From Maribacter_C sp047345145 (GTDB taxonomy: Bacteria; Bacteroidota; Bacteroidia; Flavobacteriales; Flavobacteriaceae), in NCBI RefSeq assembly GCF_047345145.1, contig NZ_JBLFER010000001.1, positions 1,116,001 to 1,180,000 on the forward strand: a stretch of DNA of 64,000 nucleotides, read 5' to 3'. Positions 9,701 to 20,600 of this stretch are shown piece after piece. Made by a program: the position numbers and the translations under genes. The notes under the pieces are model-generated. The model saw nothing but the letters and a program-made list of their open reading frames with translations, searched no databases and was not told the DNA's origin. The first letter of the stretch is position 1, and every line of letters begins with the position of its first letter.

Positions 9701-12700
9701 CCAGCCATTCGAAATAATGTCTAAATCACCATCATTATCAATATCTGTTACTCGTGCTCCGTCGTGATGCTCTTGACCAGGTATACCTGCATTTATAATT
9801 TGCTTTACAAAAGTTCCGCTATCGCATAAGTCATTTTCAAAAGCTATCAATCGGTATTGATCTCTCCACTCTCCTACCACAATATCTTTATCCCCATCAA
9901 AATCAATATCTGTCGCGAAAACACTTAAACTACCACTTACATCAGTATCCAATACATTTCTAACCCAAGGTTGCGTTGGGTCCGCTGGAGCAGCAAACCA
10001 TGAGAATTCTTTCCGGTCAGGGTCAGTAGAAAAAGCACTTAATTGACCAACAACAGCATCTAAATCTCCATCGCGATCAAAATCAGCAATTTGCACTCTA
10101 TCTGGTGTTGTGGCATACGTTATTCCCGTATTAAATGTGGTCCAACCTCCTCCTGTACTCAAATCATTTCTAATCCAATTACTTCCTTGAAAAAGGTCTA
10201 AATCATTATCTTGATCAATATCACCGACTTGAATGTCTTCTCCTGTAGAATCCATCGTAAGGGTTTCCAAGGTCCATGTTCCTGTTGTAGGATTCGCAGA
10301 TGGCGTTAACAATTGCATAGGAGAACCAGTAGCTTCGGCTCCATTCCAATTGATTGCCATTTGATAAGGACCACCAACTGTAAATATTCCACCCCCAACA
10401 CCCGCAACAAAAGGCTCACTGTAAGTTGTGTCACCCGAAGGAATGTTAGTAAAAACCGTAAAAGCACCTGTACCATTATTTTGTGCCCAAACTAGGTCAG
10501 AACCTTCATAACCACGAGGATCTAATCCATTTTCAGTCGTTCCTAAAAGATCAAGGTCTCCATCATTATCAAAATCGTATATCCAAACCACATTGTCAAA
10601 ATCGGCACCTATAGTGCTTCGTACCCAATTGCCTTGAACGGACCCTGGGTTTTTATACCACCAGGCACCTGTTACAATATCCTTTAAACCATCGCCATCA
10701 AGATCAAAATCTGCAAAGGTATACACCGAAACCGTTGGTAGTGATGTTGTTTCTAACTGCTTTACTCCCCATTGATCTGGAAAGGGTGTTGTGTTACAAG
10801 TGATATCTCCGGTAACATTGACCGTTACTTCATCAAAAATTCCAGTTCCTGTATGGTTTATATTAAATAACTCTAGTTTGATTTTATGAGTGCCTAAGCT
10901 AAGTCCGTCAATGCTTATAGGATCATAACTATAATGAGGGCCAACCATAACATCATCGATATAATAATGCATATGTGTATCCCCTTCGGCAATTGTCCAA
11001 TTGTCTACAACAAAGGACACGTCGAATTGCTGATTCACATTTGAATTTTGAGAAGGTGAATTAATCGTAATATTAGCATTGGTTTGCTCACCAAATGTAT
11101 TTTTATCTAATATTTCTATTCCGCTAATTTTGGCCCTTTGCGTCACACCTTCAAATTGGATACTTGCAAAACCATCATTTACTTGAATATTATTGAATTC
11201 TTTTATCAAGGCAGTCGCTGGGGCAACTTCACTTAGAATATCAAAATTTGAAAGTACTGTTGCCCCTTCAATTGAAACATCAAAAACTCTAGAACCTAAT
11301 CCTCCAGACTGAACTCCAAAATACAACTCGGCAAAATGAAGTCTAATATCATACTGATCAGACCCCTCAACGGGTATTTCATATGTGAATGGACCAACTG
11401 CAGGACCATAAATTTCGGTTTGATAAAGGGCATCATCGGTAGTATTATTTATAGGAAAGTTCACTGTATATACTGCCCCTCCTGATCGGTATTCATCTGC
11501 TATAAAAGTATCTCCTGCCAAACTAACCTCAGGGCCACCTGAATTAATTCGCACACCTCCTATTAAAGTGAATGGATAGCTATTCGATACTATAGCTAAG
11601 CCAGAAGTATTTTGAACATTTGCAACCGTTAAATTGTAATTACTACCTGAACCTAAATTTGAAACTGTTAAAAACACGGTACGATCATCTTCTTGTAAAA
11701 CAGCGGATGATATTGATCCATTATTATCTATCGTATAATTACTAAGCGTTTGGGCAGTAGCAGCATTTAGATATTCTGAAAATTGTACAGCTACAGTTGT
11801 CGAGTTGAGTACAGAAACGCTTTCTACCGTGGGTGGAGTATTGTCAATAGATATTCCGTCTCCTAAGAACTCCACATAATTCAAATCAAAAATTCCTAAT
11901 CCTGATCCCTTAAATACAAAGTATAAGTCATTTTGGCCTCCAGGGTCCGTAAAACTGGATTCTACACTTACCCAGTTAGCTAATCCACCAGTTGCTGGAA
12001 CCTGTGTTGTTGCTAATAGCGGTCCCGTTGTACTTCCAACCCTTAGTTCAATACTACCTCCTGCCGAAGCCGCAGCAACCTTGTATTTTACCCCAGTCAT
12101 ATTTTGCAGATTTCTACCGGCAAAAGATATAAATCCTTCTGAGTTTACTCGAAGTACTTCCTGGCCTCCCTCAAGGGGATCATTATTAGGAAAAACAGTT
12201 GTCCCGCTTTGTGTGTCATAGAATTCCGCTTCTTTCCTTTTCGGATGAAGTTGGAGTAAGTCTCTTGATATCAAACCACCCGTATCGGTATATTCCATTG
12301 ATATAGAAGCAAAAATGTCTAGTTCACCATCCGTACCATGATTTGCATCCGCTTGAAGTCGTAATACCTGAGGGCAACCATTCAAAGTAGATTCTGGATG
12401 CACATGATTTAAATGTCCAAAACCAGGTACAAGAATAACTTGATTGCAATCTACCGCACCATCTTCATTGTCTTGAACAGTAACATTTATATTCACATCA
12501 TCTCCCCAATTGAAAAAGCCTCCATTCGCTGGTGAATTAATGCTGAACTCTGCCAGATTATTTCCAGCATAAATCGTAACATTTTTTATGCTTTGACCAT
12601 TTGTTGGATTGCCATCACTTACTTTTAGCTGAGCATTAAAAGTTCCTGCTGTAGAATAAGTATGTGTTGGGTTTGGGTCAGTAGAATCGACATTTCCATC

Positions 12701-14269
12701 GCTGTCGAAATCCCACTCATAAGTTAACGGAGAATCATTATTCGGATCGGTAGTACCTGCACTCGAGAAATTTACAACCAGTGGCAAATCACCATTGGTA
12801 GGTGTTGCGCTAAGTTGAACAACTGGAGGACTATTTGTTACGATTCCTGTATAATCAACTCTAATTAGTTTCCCAGTGGGCCCTGAATCGGAACCACAAC
12901 AAGGAACTCCGTAAGCCAAAATATACATTTTACCATCAGGACCTAATTCCATATCAATAAACCCTTCTGAACCTACCGGAAATACCGAGGGCGCAAATTG
13001 GGGAACTGTACCGATACTACTTGTATCTTCTACAATACTTCCATCAGGATTCAGTGTTACCACCCAAATTCTGCTTGAATTAAAGTCGTAAAAGAAGAAT
13101 TTTCCATCGAATTCGATTGGTAATCTTTGCACATCCTGCAGGTTATTATCATGATAATATCGAAAACCTACCAAATAACTTTTATTGTCAAAATCAACCC
13201 ATGCAGGTTGCGCTTCAGGAAGGTTTGTAACTCCAGTATTAAAAACAGAAGTGTTGAGGGGAGCAAGGGGATCATTATAAAAAGGTGGTGAACCATTATA
13301 AACAATTTGATAGGGGTCATTGTTTTTTCCTAGAAAGTAAGGCCAACCCGCATTCTCTGCACTTTTAGTTAAATTTAACTCATCCCTTCCTGAAGGTCCT
13401 AAAGTAGATGCGTTTGCCGCATCCGGCCCTACATCGCCCCAATACAGCCAATCGTTGGCTTCATCATCAACAAATATTTTATAGGGGTTTCTGGCACCCA
13501 TTACATAAATTTCCGGTAAACCTCCTGTACCCCCTGGAAAGAGGTTACCCAAAGGAATAGTATAGCTTCCATTTGCCTGAGGAGTAATTCGTAAAATTTT
13601 TCCTCGCAAGTCATTTGTATTGGAAGATGATTTTTCTGCAGTATCTATTTCGTGGGCTGGAGTATCTGTATTTACGAGAGCGATTGCTGTAGAGGTATTC
13701 GGATAGGTGGTATTATCACCCGTAGCGATATACAAATTACCCTGAGAATCAAAGTCCATATCACCTCCAGAATGGTACTTAGCTATCCGGTTGGTTGGCC
13801 ACTGTAAAAGTGTGATTTCGGAACCTAAATCAAGGTTATCACCATTCATTGTAAATCGAGATACTCGATTTCCTTCAAATGAATTACCAGCAGGTGAATA
13901 ATATAAATAAATAAAATTGTTGGTTGTAAAATTTGGGTCAAAGGCAATACCCAATAACCCATCTTCCAATTCATGAAAAACGGGAAGTGTACCTGCGGAA
14001 ATAGGTACTCCTACGCTTGACTTATATACTAAAAGTTCTCCATAACGATCAAGTATAAAAATACGACCGTCAGGTGCGAACTTAAAAGTCGTAGTGTTGG
14101 ATAATCCACTAGCTATTTCAACTTTTTGAAAACTTGTGGGTAATTGTGCTTTGGCGCTAGTAAACGCCGTCAAAATAAATGTAAGAACAAACACATTGAT
14201 TGCACTCTTATATGATGGTATGCAAAAATTGATTTTTTTCTGCGAGTTTACTCCTGGAATAATTCCCAT
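6707..14269 (-). CDS. Giant secreted multidomain protein: sugar dehydrogenase-like propeller, PKD, malectin, FG-GAP and REJ/PKD repeats, type IX sorting tail
   Basis: About 2520 residues. The frame is open to a GTG at 14290, but ATG at 14269 fits a normal signal peptide (INVFVLTFILTAFTSAKA/Q). Approximate modules in order, numbered from the GTG: glucose/sorbosone dehydrogenase-like propeller (55-480; HSGGDMDFDSQGNLY, LRGKILRI, GARNPYKIFVDDE); PKD (490-575); CBM6-like (690-810); Ig-like (815-905); malectin (910-1060); Ig-like (1068-1160); FG-GAP/VCBS repeats with DxDxDGD-type calcium loops (1165-1545); REJ/PKD-like; malectin; two REJ/PKD-like; malectin; REJ/PKD-like; a carbohydrate-binding-type module (2255-2410); sorting tail (2445-2527; ending NYRLKLIIKN). 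Malectin and CBM modules suggest carbohydrate binding. PQQ-dependent sugar oxidation is possible for the propeller but not shown. Its paralogue lies directly upstream (14604-21857). Confidence 0.88.
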   Translation of the reverse strand: MGIIPGVNSQKKINFCIPSYKSAINVFVLTFILTAFTSAKAQLPTSFQKVEIASGLSNTTTFKFAPDGRIFILDRYGELLVYKSSVGVPISAGTLPVFHELEDGLLGIAFDPNFTTNNFIYLYYSPAGNSFEGNRVSRFTMNGDNLDLGSEITLLQWPTNRIAKYHSGGDMDFDSQGNLYIATGDNTTYPNTSTAIALVNTDTPAHEIDTAEKSSSNTNDLRGKILRITPQANGSYTIPLGNLFPGGTGGLPEIYVMGARNPYKIFVDDEANDWLYWGDVGPDAANASTLGPSGRDELNLTKSAENAGWPYFLGKNNDPYQIVYNGSPPFYNDPLAPLNTSVFNTGVTNLPEAQPAWVDFDNKSYLVGFRYYHDNNLQDVQRLPIEFDGKFFFYDFNSSRIWVVTLNPDGSIVEDTSSIGTVPQFAPSVFPVGSEGFIDMELGPDGKMYILAYGVPCCGSDSGPTGKLIRVDYTGIVTNSPPVVQLSATPTNGDLPLVVNFSSAGTTDPNNDSPLTYEWDFDSDGNVDSTDPNPTHTYSTAGTFNAQLKVSDGNPTNGQSIKNVTIYAGNNLAEFSINSPANGGFFNWGDDVNINVTVQDNEDGAVDCNQVILVPGFGHLNHVHPESTLNGCPQVLRLQADANHGTDGELDIFASISMEYTDTGGLISRDLLQLHPKRKEAEFYDTQSGTTVFPNNDPLEGGQEVLRVNSEGFISFAGRNLQNMTGVKYKVAAASAGGSIELRVGSTTGPLLATTQVPATGGLANWVSVESSFTDPGGQNDLYFVFKGSGLGIFDLNYVEFLGDGISIDNTPPTVESVSVLNSTTVAVQFSEYLNAATAQTLSNYTIDNNGSISSAVLQEDDRTVFLTVSNLGSGSNYNLTVANVQNTSGLAIVSNSYPFTLIGGVRINSGGPEVSLAGDTFIADEYRSGGAVYTVNFPINNTTDDALYQTEIYGPAVGPFTYEIPVEGSDQYDIRLHFAELYFGVQSGGLGSRVFDVSIEGATVLSNFDILSEVAPATALIKEFNNIQVNDGFASIQFEGVTQRAKISGIEILDKNTFGEQTNANITINSPSQNSNVNQQFDVSFVVDNWTIAEGDTHMHYYIDDVMVGPHYSYDPISIDGLSLGTHKIKLELFNINHTGTGIFDEVTVNVTGDITCNTTPFPDQWGVKQLETTSLPTVSVYTFADFDLDGDGLKDIVTGAWWYKNPGSVQGNWVRSTIGADFDNVVWIYDFDNDGDLDLLGTTENGLDPRGYEGSDLVWAQNNGTGAFTVFTNIPSGDTTYSEPFVAGVGGGIFTVGGPYQMAINWNGAEATGSPMQLLTPSANPTTGTWTLETLTMDSTGEDIQVGDIDQDNDLDLFQGSNWIRNDLSTGGGWTTFNTGITYATTPDRVQIADFDRDGDLDAVVGQLSAFSTDPDRKEFSWFAAPADPTQPWVRNVLDTDVSGSLSVFATDIDFDGDKDIVVGEWRDQYRLIAFENDLCDSGTFVKQIINAGIPGQEHHDGARVTDIDNDGDLDIISNGWFVGANPHNFPRIYENQSVPTGTQSPTASVGSDQSITLPTNSITLNGSGTDPDGGSITAYQWTQQSGPSTASLSGATTASFTANNLAEGTYVFRLTVTDDEDETGFDEVSVTVNPEVIVGGFALRINTGGTAANYSGEDFIADQYFDIGNTLDRPQTGLPEPYQTFRFSRSQVMGYDIPVADGEYTVRLHFAELWFGATGGGSGGVGSRVFDVSMEGQLVEDNLDVFDEVGADAMLVRTHTVNVSGGVLNIDFNSTDAAGGNRHPIINAIEIIGSGSTTSPPTADAGSNQSITLPTNSIILNGSGTDPDGGSITAYQWTQQSGPSTASLSGANTSNLTANNLLEGTYVFRLTVTDDENETGFDEVSVIVSPEVGTQSPTASVGSDQSITLPMNSVTLTGSGNDPDGGSITAYQWTQQSGPSTASLSGATTASLTANNLAEGTYVFRLTVTDDEDETGFDEVSVTVNPEVIVGGFALRINTGGTATNYSGEDFIGDQYFDTGNTLDRPQTGLPEPYQTFRFSRSQVMGYDIPVADGEYTVRLHFAELWFGATGGGSGGVGSRVFDVSIEGQLVEDNLDVFDEVGADAMLVRTHTVNVSGGVLNIDFNSTDAAGGNRHPIINAIEILGSGSTTSPPTANAGSNQSITLPTNNITLNGSGNDPDGGSIANYQWTQQNGPSTASLSGANTSNLIADNLLEGTYVFRLTVTDDENETGFDEVSVAVNPESITNPSEIWLEAECAVVGSGWSLINDVTASGGEYLLPPFGANYSSAPTASSSRITFNFNAAAGTYKIYANVKVPSVEDDSFWVRVNGGNWLRWNLIPGGSAFSWHQVHDRELNTVFLSFNLPEGSNTIDIAHREDGAGLDKLYVTKTTKLPSGFGDTATNCSSGASSKSSSSESENEITNIVSTDSSRILIPVLYPNPAKAYTTLRVPSGGINIKNISLFELTGKMVRVYDESRFIVAQSGIELDLIGIENGIYMVLVSINSGENYRLKLIIKN
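7560..9641 (-). repeat. In-frame tandem duplication, two units of about 1 kb, period 1056 bp
   Basis: The segment 7560-8585 recurs at 8616-9641 with an exact offset of 1056 bases (352 codons); for example GGCATTTATTATCGGATGAC occurs at 7841 and 8897. Each unit encodes a REJ/PKD-like, malectin, REJ/PKD-like block. The copies differ at only scattered positions, indicating a fairly recent duplication or homogenisation. Confidence 0.85.
9653..10845 (-). repeat. FG-GAP-encoding segment nearly identical to 17223-18415
   Basis: This ~1.19 kb block aligns without gaps to the paralogous gene at a constant offset of 7570 bases. It is almost identical over the first ~450 bases (9661-10110), then roughly 85-95 percent by eye. 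Identity drops abruptly just outside both ends. This points to gene conversion between the two giant genes, or strong constraint on this module. Confidence 0.8.
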
Positions 14270-14335
14270 AGCTAATTGTCTAAACAACACTGGTTAGTTA
14301 AAATACTTACAAAATAAGGGGGATTGATTATTCTA

Positions 14336-14343
14336 CAAAAATA
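14336..14343 (-). promoter_or_regulatory. Candidate -7 element for the 6707-14269 gene
   Basis: On the minus strand this reads TATTTTTG, a full match to TAnnTTTG. No TTG occurs at the expected -33 distance, so the promoter may need an activator; a TTCATCGA half-site lies about 60 bases upstream. Confidence 0.35.
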
Positions 14344-14555
14344 TCCCGTTTTAAACCTAAAGAATAAGGTCAAGCGACTTAATACTAAATAAACGGGGGC
14401 TAATCGATGAACTATATCCCATTAATAAAACACACTTTAAAATGGACTTTATTTGGATATTGACCATTTGGATAAAAAATAGTCCTTGGTAGAATTGAGG
14501 TCTAAATTAATACAAATTATCGTGAATTACCTATTGAGTAATGGTATTTCAACGA

Positions 14556-14581
14556 AAAAGGCCCATTAAAATGGACCTTTT
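14556..14581 (-). terminator. Intrinsic terminator of the 14604-21857 gene
   Basis: Inverted repeat 14556-14566 / 14571-14581 (AAAAGGCCCAT with ATGGACCTTTT, one internal mismatch, four-base AT loop). On the minus strand it ends in a T run, 23 bases past the stop codon. Confidence 0.7.
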
Positions 14582-14603
14582 CAAAATATTGGATACTTAT
14601 TCT

Positions 14604-17600
14604 TTAGTTATTTATCCACAACTTAATTAGTGTGGTTTCACCTTGACTCATCGCAACTCGAACGAAATAAACTCCGTCTCCCAAAGTAGATATAGGTATT
14701 CTATATACTCCATTTTGCTCAATTTCATCAGCTAAAAAACCAGCAAGATAACGCCCACCTACATCATGTAAGGTAATGTTCATCACCCGCACATCAACGG
14801 GTTGATTCACAACTTGTATGTGCGCAAAACCAACATCCATAGGACTTGGAGGGTTACTTGTCAAGATTATATTCATTTTTCCTGTCGGATCATCAGCAAC
14901 CGTTATGGTAAGTGAGGCAGTGTCCGTCAGTCCTCCGTCATCAGTTACGGTTAATAATACATCATAGGTACCCGGTATTGTATAAATATGTTCAGGATCA
15001 GCTTCCGTAGAAGTCATTCCATCTCCAAAATCCCATAAATAAGAGACAATACTAATATTATCTGTAGAATTGCTTCCGGTAAAAGTGACCAATAAAGGTG
15101 CTCCGCCCGAAGTGGGAGTCGCTTCAGCAACCGCAACGGGTTGATCTCCCATCTCTGCAACCGTTATTGTCAAGGTAGCCGTATCAGTCAAGCCTCCTTC
15201 ATCGGTAACAGTTAATACTACATCATAGGTACCTAAGGTGCTATAGGTATATTCTGGATTTGCTTCTGTTGAAGTCATTCCGTCGCCGAAATCCCACATG
15301 TAAGAAGCAATGCCAACATCATCAGTTGAATTAGCTCCTGTGAAACTAACTAACAGCGGTGCTGATCCGGTAGTAGGTGTCGCCTCTGCAACCGCTACAG
15401 GTGGCATATTTCCACCGGTTTCTGGGGTAACTATAATAGTTGCTTCATCGAAGGCAGTTTGTGTTTCATCATCTGTAACTGTAAGTCGGAAAACATATTC
15501 ACCCGCGACGAGATCATTTGCTGTAAGGTCTGCCGTATTTGCGCCAACCAAAGTAGCCGTATTAGGTCCACTTACTTGCGTCCATTGGTAAGTTATCATA
15601 CCACCATCTGGATCATTTGCAGTTCCATTTAAAACGGCATTATTCGCTGGCAAAGTTATTGTTTGATCTGCTCCTGCATTAACATCCGGTATTCTAGTTT
15701 CAAATACACCAATACCCGATATTTTAGGAAAATCTACGGTAGAGATCAGGGTAATAGTTAACATGCCATCAGTGACTGGAACATTCACTAGACTTTCAAT
15801 CACCGCTGCGGCACTTTCACCTGCTTCGGCAATTATGTCATAGTTGCTAATTTGGGGTTGGTTCTCAACTTGAATATTAAAAACTCTTGAACCAATTCCT
15901 CCTGCTTGTGAGCCAACACCATAAAACAACTCCGCAAAATGGAGGTCAACATTATAGCTGCCATTTATAACAGGAATCTCATAAACCAAAGTACCTGTCG
16001 TACTAAATCTTTCCGTCTGATACAACTGGTCATTTTCAGTATTTGCTATTGGAATAGGATTAGGAGTTGTTGGGAAAGGTGTTCCTCCAACAAAATATTG
16101 GTCTGCAGTCCATTCTTCAGTGTTAAAAACATATGCTGGTCCCCCAGAATTAATCAAAAGCGTTGATGGTTCACTAGCCACAGTAACTGTAACCTGATCG
16201 CTGCCCATGTCACCCTCATCGTCAGTTGCTGTTAAACTGAAAACATAATCACCTTCTACTAAATCACTTATAACTGGATCTGCAATATTTACATCGCTAA
16301 ATGTAGCTGTCGTTGGTCCACTAACCTGACTCCACAAATAAGACGCAATAACACCACCATCGGGATCAGTTGCAGAACCATCTAGGGTTAAAGTGTTATT
16401 TGGTAAGGTGATTGTTCGATCATCTCCTGCAAAAACTATCGGTGGGTTACTACTGCCTGGCACGATAACCTCAATACCTGATATTTTAGGAAACTCCACT
16501 ACGCTGGTAAGCGTAATTGTTAGACTACCATCAGTCACCGTAATATTTGTAAAGTTTTCTATGATCGCAGTTGCACTTGCACCAGCTTCGGCTATAATAT
16601 CATAATTAGTTAATGTTCCTTCTCCATTTTCAATATCTACATTAAAAATTCTTGACCCAATATCTCCACTAGCTCCAGGACCAGAAACTCCGTAATAGAT
16701 TTCAGCAAAGTGTAAATTAACATTATGATCTCCATTACTAACCGGTATCTCATATACCAATGGCCCTAAATTATTAAACCTTTCCGTTTGATAAAGTTCA
16801 TCATTTTCTGTATTTGCAATTGCGATAAAATTCTCTTCGGGAGTACCGGCATTAAAATATTGATCTGCTGACCATTCTGTACCATTGAAAGTATAGGTTG
16901 GACCACCTGAATTAATTCGAATGGCGGAGGATTGATTTGAAACTGTAATTGTTGCCTCATCAAAATTTGTATCACTTTCATCATCAGTTACCGTAAGTCT
17001 AAATACGTAAACACCTTCCTCCAAGCCTGATGCAACTAGAGTTTCGGTAGTATCGCCTGTTAAAGTGGCTATACTAGGGCCACTCTCTTGAGACCATTGA
17101 TAAGATGTAATTGAACCCCCGTCAGGATCGCTCGCTGAACCATTTAAAGTGGCTGTATCAGGTAAAATATTTTGATCAGGACCTGCATCAACAATAGGCT
17201 CATCATTTGCAGGTGGAATTGTTTGATTTTCGTAAATTCTAGGGAAGTTATGTGGATTTGCACCTACAAACCAGCCATTCGAAATAATGTCTAAATCACC
17301 ATCATTATCAATGTCTGTTACTCGTGCTCCGTCGTGATGCTCTTGACCAGGTATACCTGCATTTATAATTTGCTTTACAAAAGTTCCGCTATCGCATAAG
17401 TCATTTTCAAAAGCTATCAATCGGTATTGATCTCTCCACTCTCCTACCACAATATCTTTATCCCCATCAAAATCAATATCTGTAGCGAAAACACTTAAAC
17501 TACCACTTACATCAGTATCCAATACATTTCTAACCCAAGGTTGGGTTGGATCAGCTGGAGCAGCAAACCATGAGAATTCTTTCCGGTCAGGGTCAGTAGA

Positions 17601-20600
17601 AAAAGCACTTAATTGACCAACAACAGCATCTAAATCTCCATCGCGATCAAAATCAGCAAGTTGAGCCCTATCTGGTGTTGTCGCATATGTTATTCCCGTA
17701 CTAAAGGTGGTCCAACCTCCTCCTGTACTCAAATCATTTCTAATCCAATTACTTCCTTGAAAAAGGTCTAAATCATTATCTTGATCAATATCACCAACTT
17801 GGATATCTTCACCAGTGGAGTCCATGGTAAGGGTTTCCAAAGTCCATGTTCCAGTTGTAGGATTCGCCGATGGTGTTAGCAATTGCATAGGAGAACCTGT
17901 AGCTTCGGCTCCGTTCCAATTGATTGCCATTTGATAAGGACCACCAACTGTAAATACTCCACCGGCAACACCGGCAACGAATGGTTCACTGTAGTTTGTA
18001 TCACCTGAAGGAATGTTGTTATAGACCGTAAAGGAACCTGTACCATTATTCTGTGCCCAAACTAGGTCAGAACCTTCATAACCGCGAGGATCTAATCCAT
18101 TTTCAGTAGTTCCTAAAAGATCTAGATGTCCATCACCATTGAAATCATGTACCCAGGCCACGTTATCAAAATCAGTACCTATAGTGCTTCTCACCCACTC
18201 TCCTTGTATTGTTCCAGGGTTTTTATACCACCAGGCACCTGTTACAATATCTTTTAAACCATCGCCATCAAGATCAAAATCAGCAAACGTATACACCGAA
18301 ACCGTTGGTAGTGATGTTGTTTCTAACTGCTTTACTCCCCATTGATCAGGAAAAAGTGTTGTATTACAAGTGATATCTCCAGTAACATTGACCGTTACCT
18401 CATCGAAAATTCCAGTTGCTGTATGGTCTTGATTAAAAAGCTCAATTTTAATAGTATGACTCCCAAGGCTTAGACCCTCAATTACAATAGGCTCATAACT
18501 ATAGTGCGGTCCTATCATCATATCATCAATGTAGTAATGAACGTGGGTATCACCCTCTAAAATTGTCCAATTTTCTACGTTAAATGCTACCTCAAAAGGT
18601 TGGTTTACATCCCATCCATTCGATGGTGAAGTTATAGAGATACTTGCATCAGATGGCTCACCAAAAGTATCAGGTGATAAAATTTCGATACCATTAACCT
18701 TTGCACTTTGTACGCCATCAGTGAATACAATAGTGGCAAAACCATCGTTTATCGTTACGTTATTGAATTCTTTCACCAAAGCAGTAGCAGGAGCAACTTC
18801 GCTTAGTATATCAAAATTTGTAAGTACTGGGTTTCCTTCTATACTCACATTAAAAGTTCTTGATCCCGGACCACCGCCAATTCCAGCTCCGGGTAAACCA
18901 AAGAAAATTTCTGCAAAGTGTAGACGTATATCATACTCTCCTGCTACTCCAACCGGTATCTCGTAAGAAAATATTCCATTGCCGGTAGCATAGCGCTCTG
19001 TTTGGTATAAATCATCATCAGTGGTGCCAAGAATATCAGCTGTTGTTGAAAAAAAATCTCCTCCATCAAAATAATTATCAGCAATAAACGAATCTCCATT
19101 AAATACAACTTGCGGTCCGCCAGAATTAATTCGAACTTCTCCTATCAAACTAAAAGGGTAGTTATTTGTAACTATTGTTAAACCAGAAATATTTTGAACA
19201 TTACTGACTGTCAAACTATAATTTGTACCTGCACTAATAGTAGATGTTGTTAAAAAAACAGTTCGTCCATCATTCTGTAAGTCAGCAGAAACAACACTAA
19301 TACCATTGTTTATTGCATAGTTTGATATCAGTTCAGCAGAAGTTTGATCCACATACTCTGAAAAATTAACTGAAACCAAGGTTGGACTAAGAGCCTTAAC
19401 AATTTCTATTAAAGGTGGTGAGTTATCTGTAGAAACTCCGTTTCCTAGAAATTCCACGTAATTCAAATCAAAAATATTAGACCCTGAACCAGTGAAAACA
19501 AAAAATAAATCATTTCTTCCTCCGGGATCTGAAAAGTTAGATTCTACACTTATCCACGAGCTTGTCCCTCCAGTTGAAGGTACGGCAGTTGTAACTAATA
19601 AAGGTCCTGTTGGGCTCCCTAAACGCAGTTCGATACTTCCACCCGCGGCAGCAGAAGCTACCCTATATTTTACACCCGTAATATTTTGAAGATTTCGTTC
19701 TGAAAATGAAATATAGCCTCCGGCATCAACTCTTATCGCTTCTTGCGCTCCTTCAAGTGGGTCATTATTTGGAATTATGGTAACTCCGCTTTCAGTATCA
19801 AAAAACTCTGCTTCTTTCCTTTTCGGATGAAGAGTTAATAAGTCTCTTGAGATAAGCCCTCCTGTATCAGTATATTCCATAGAGATGGAAGCAAAAATAT
19901 CAAGCTCGCCATCAGTACCATGATTTTCATCTGCCGCTAACATTAATGTTTGTGGACATCCATTTGTGGTAGGTTCAGGATGAACATGATTTAAATGACC
20001 AAAACCTGGCGTGAGGATAACTTGGTTACAATCAACCAACCCATCTTCGTCATCTTCAGTAATTATATCAATATTAACATCATCACCCCAATTAAAGAAA
20101 CCCCCATTTGCTGGCGAATTAATGGTAAACTCTGCTAGATTATTTCCAGCGTAAATTGTAACATTTTTAATACTTAAACCATTGGTTGGGTTGCCATCGC
20201 TAACTCTTAATTGGGCATTAAAAGTACCCTCTACTGTATAAGTATGGGTCGGATTAGGGTCACTAGAATCGGGCATACCGTCACCATCAAAATCCCATGA
20301 AAATGTCATAGGATCGCCATTAGGGTCTGTGGTTCCAACACTTGAAAAATTAACAACTAATGGCAAATCTCCATTAGTGGGTGTAGCGCTAAGCTCTATG
20401 ACTGGTGGACTATTGGTAGTAATACCGGTATAATCAACCCTGTAAAGTTTACCTGTTGGACCTGCATCTGGATCACAGCAAGGCACGCCATAGGCTAAAA
20501 TATACATTTTCCCATCTGGGCCTAGTTCCATATCAATAAAACCTTCCGTACCAGGAGGGAATACCGCGGGGGCAAATTGAGGTACTGTGGCTATTGTACT

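Larger units (their letters stand above)
14291..14603. other. Intergenic region between the two giant genes
   Basis: It holds the terminator of the upstream gene (14556-14581), a candidate -7 element for the downstream gene (CAAAAATA at 14336-14343, read as TATTTTTG on the minus strand) and one TTCATCGA-type half-site on the minus strand (14404-14411). I see no coding potential. Confidence 0.6.
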
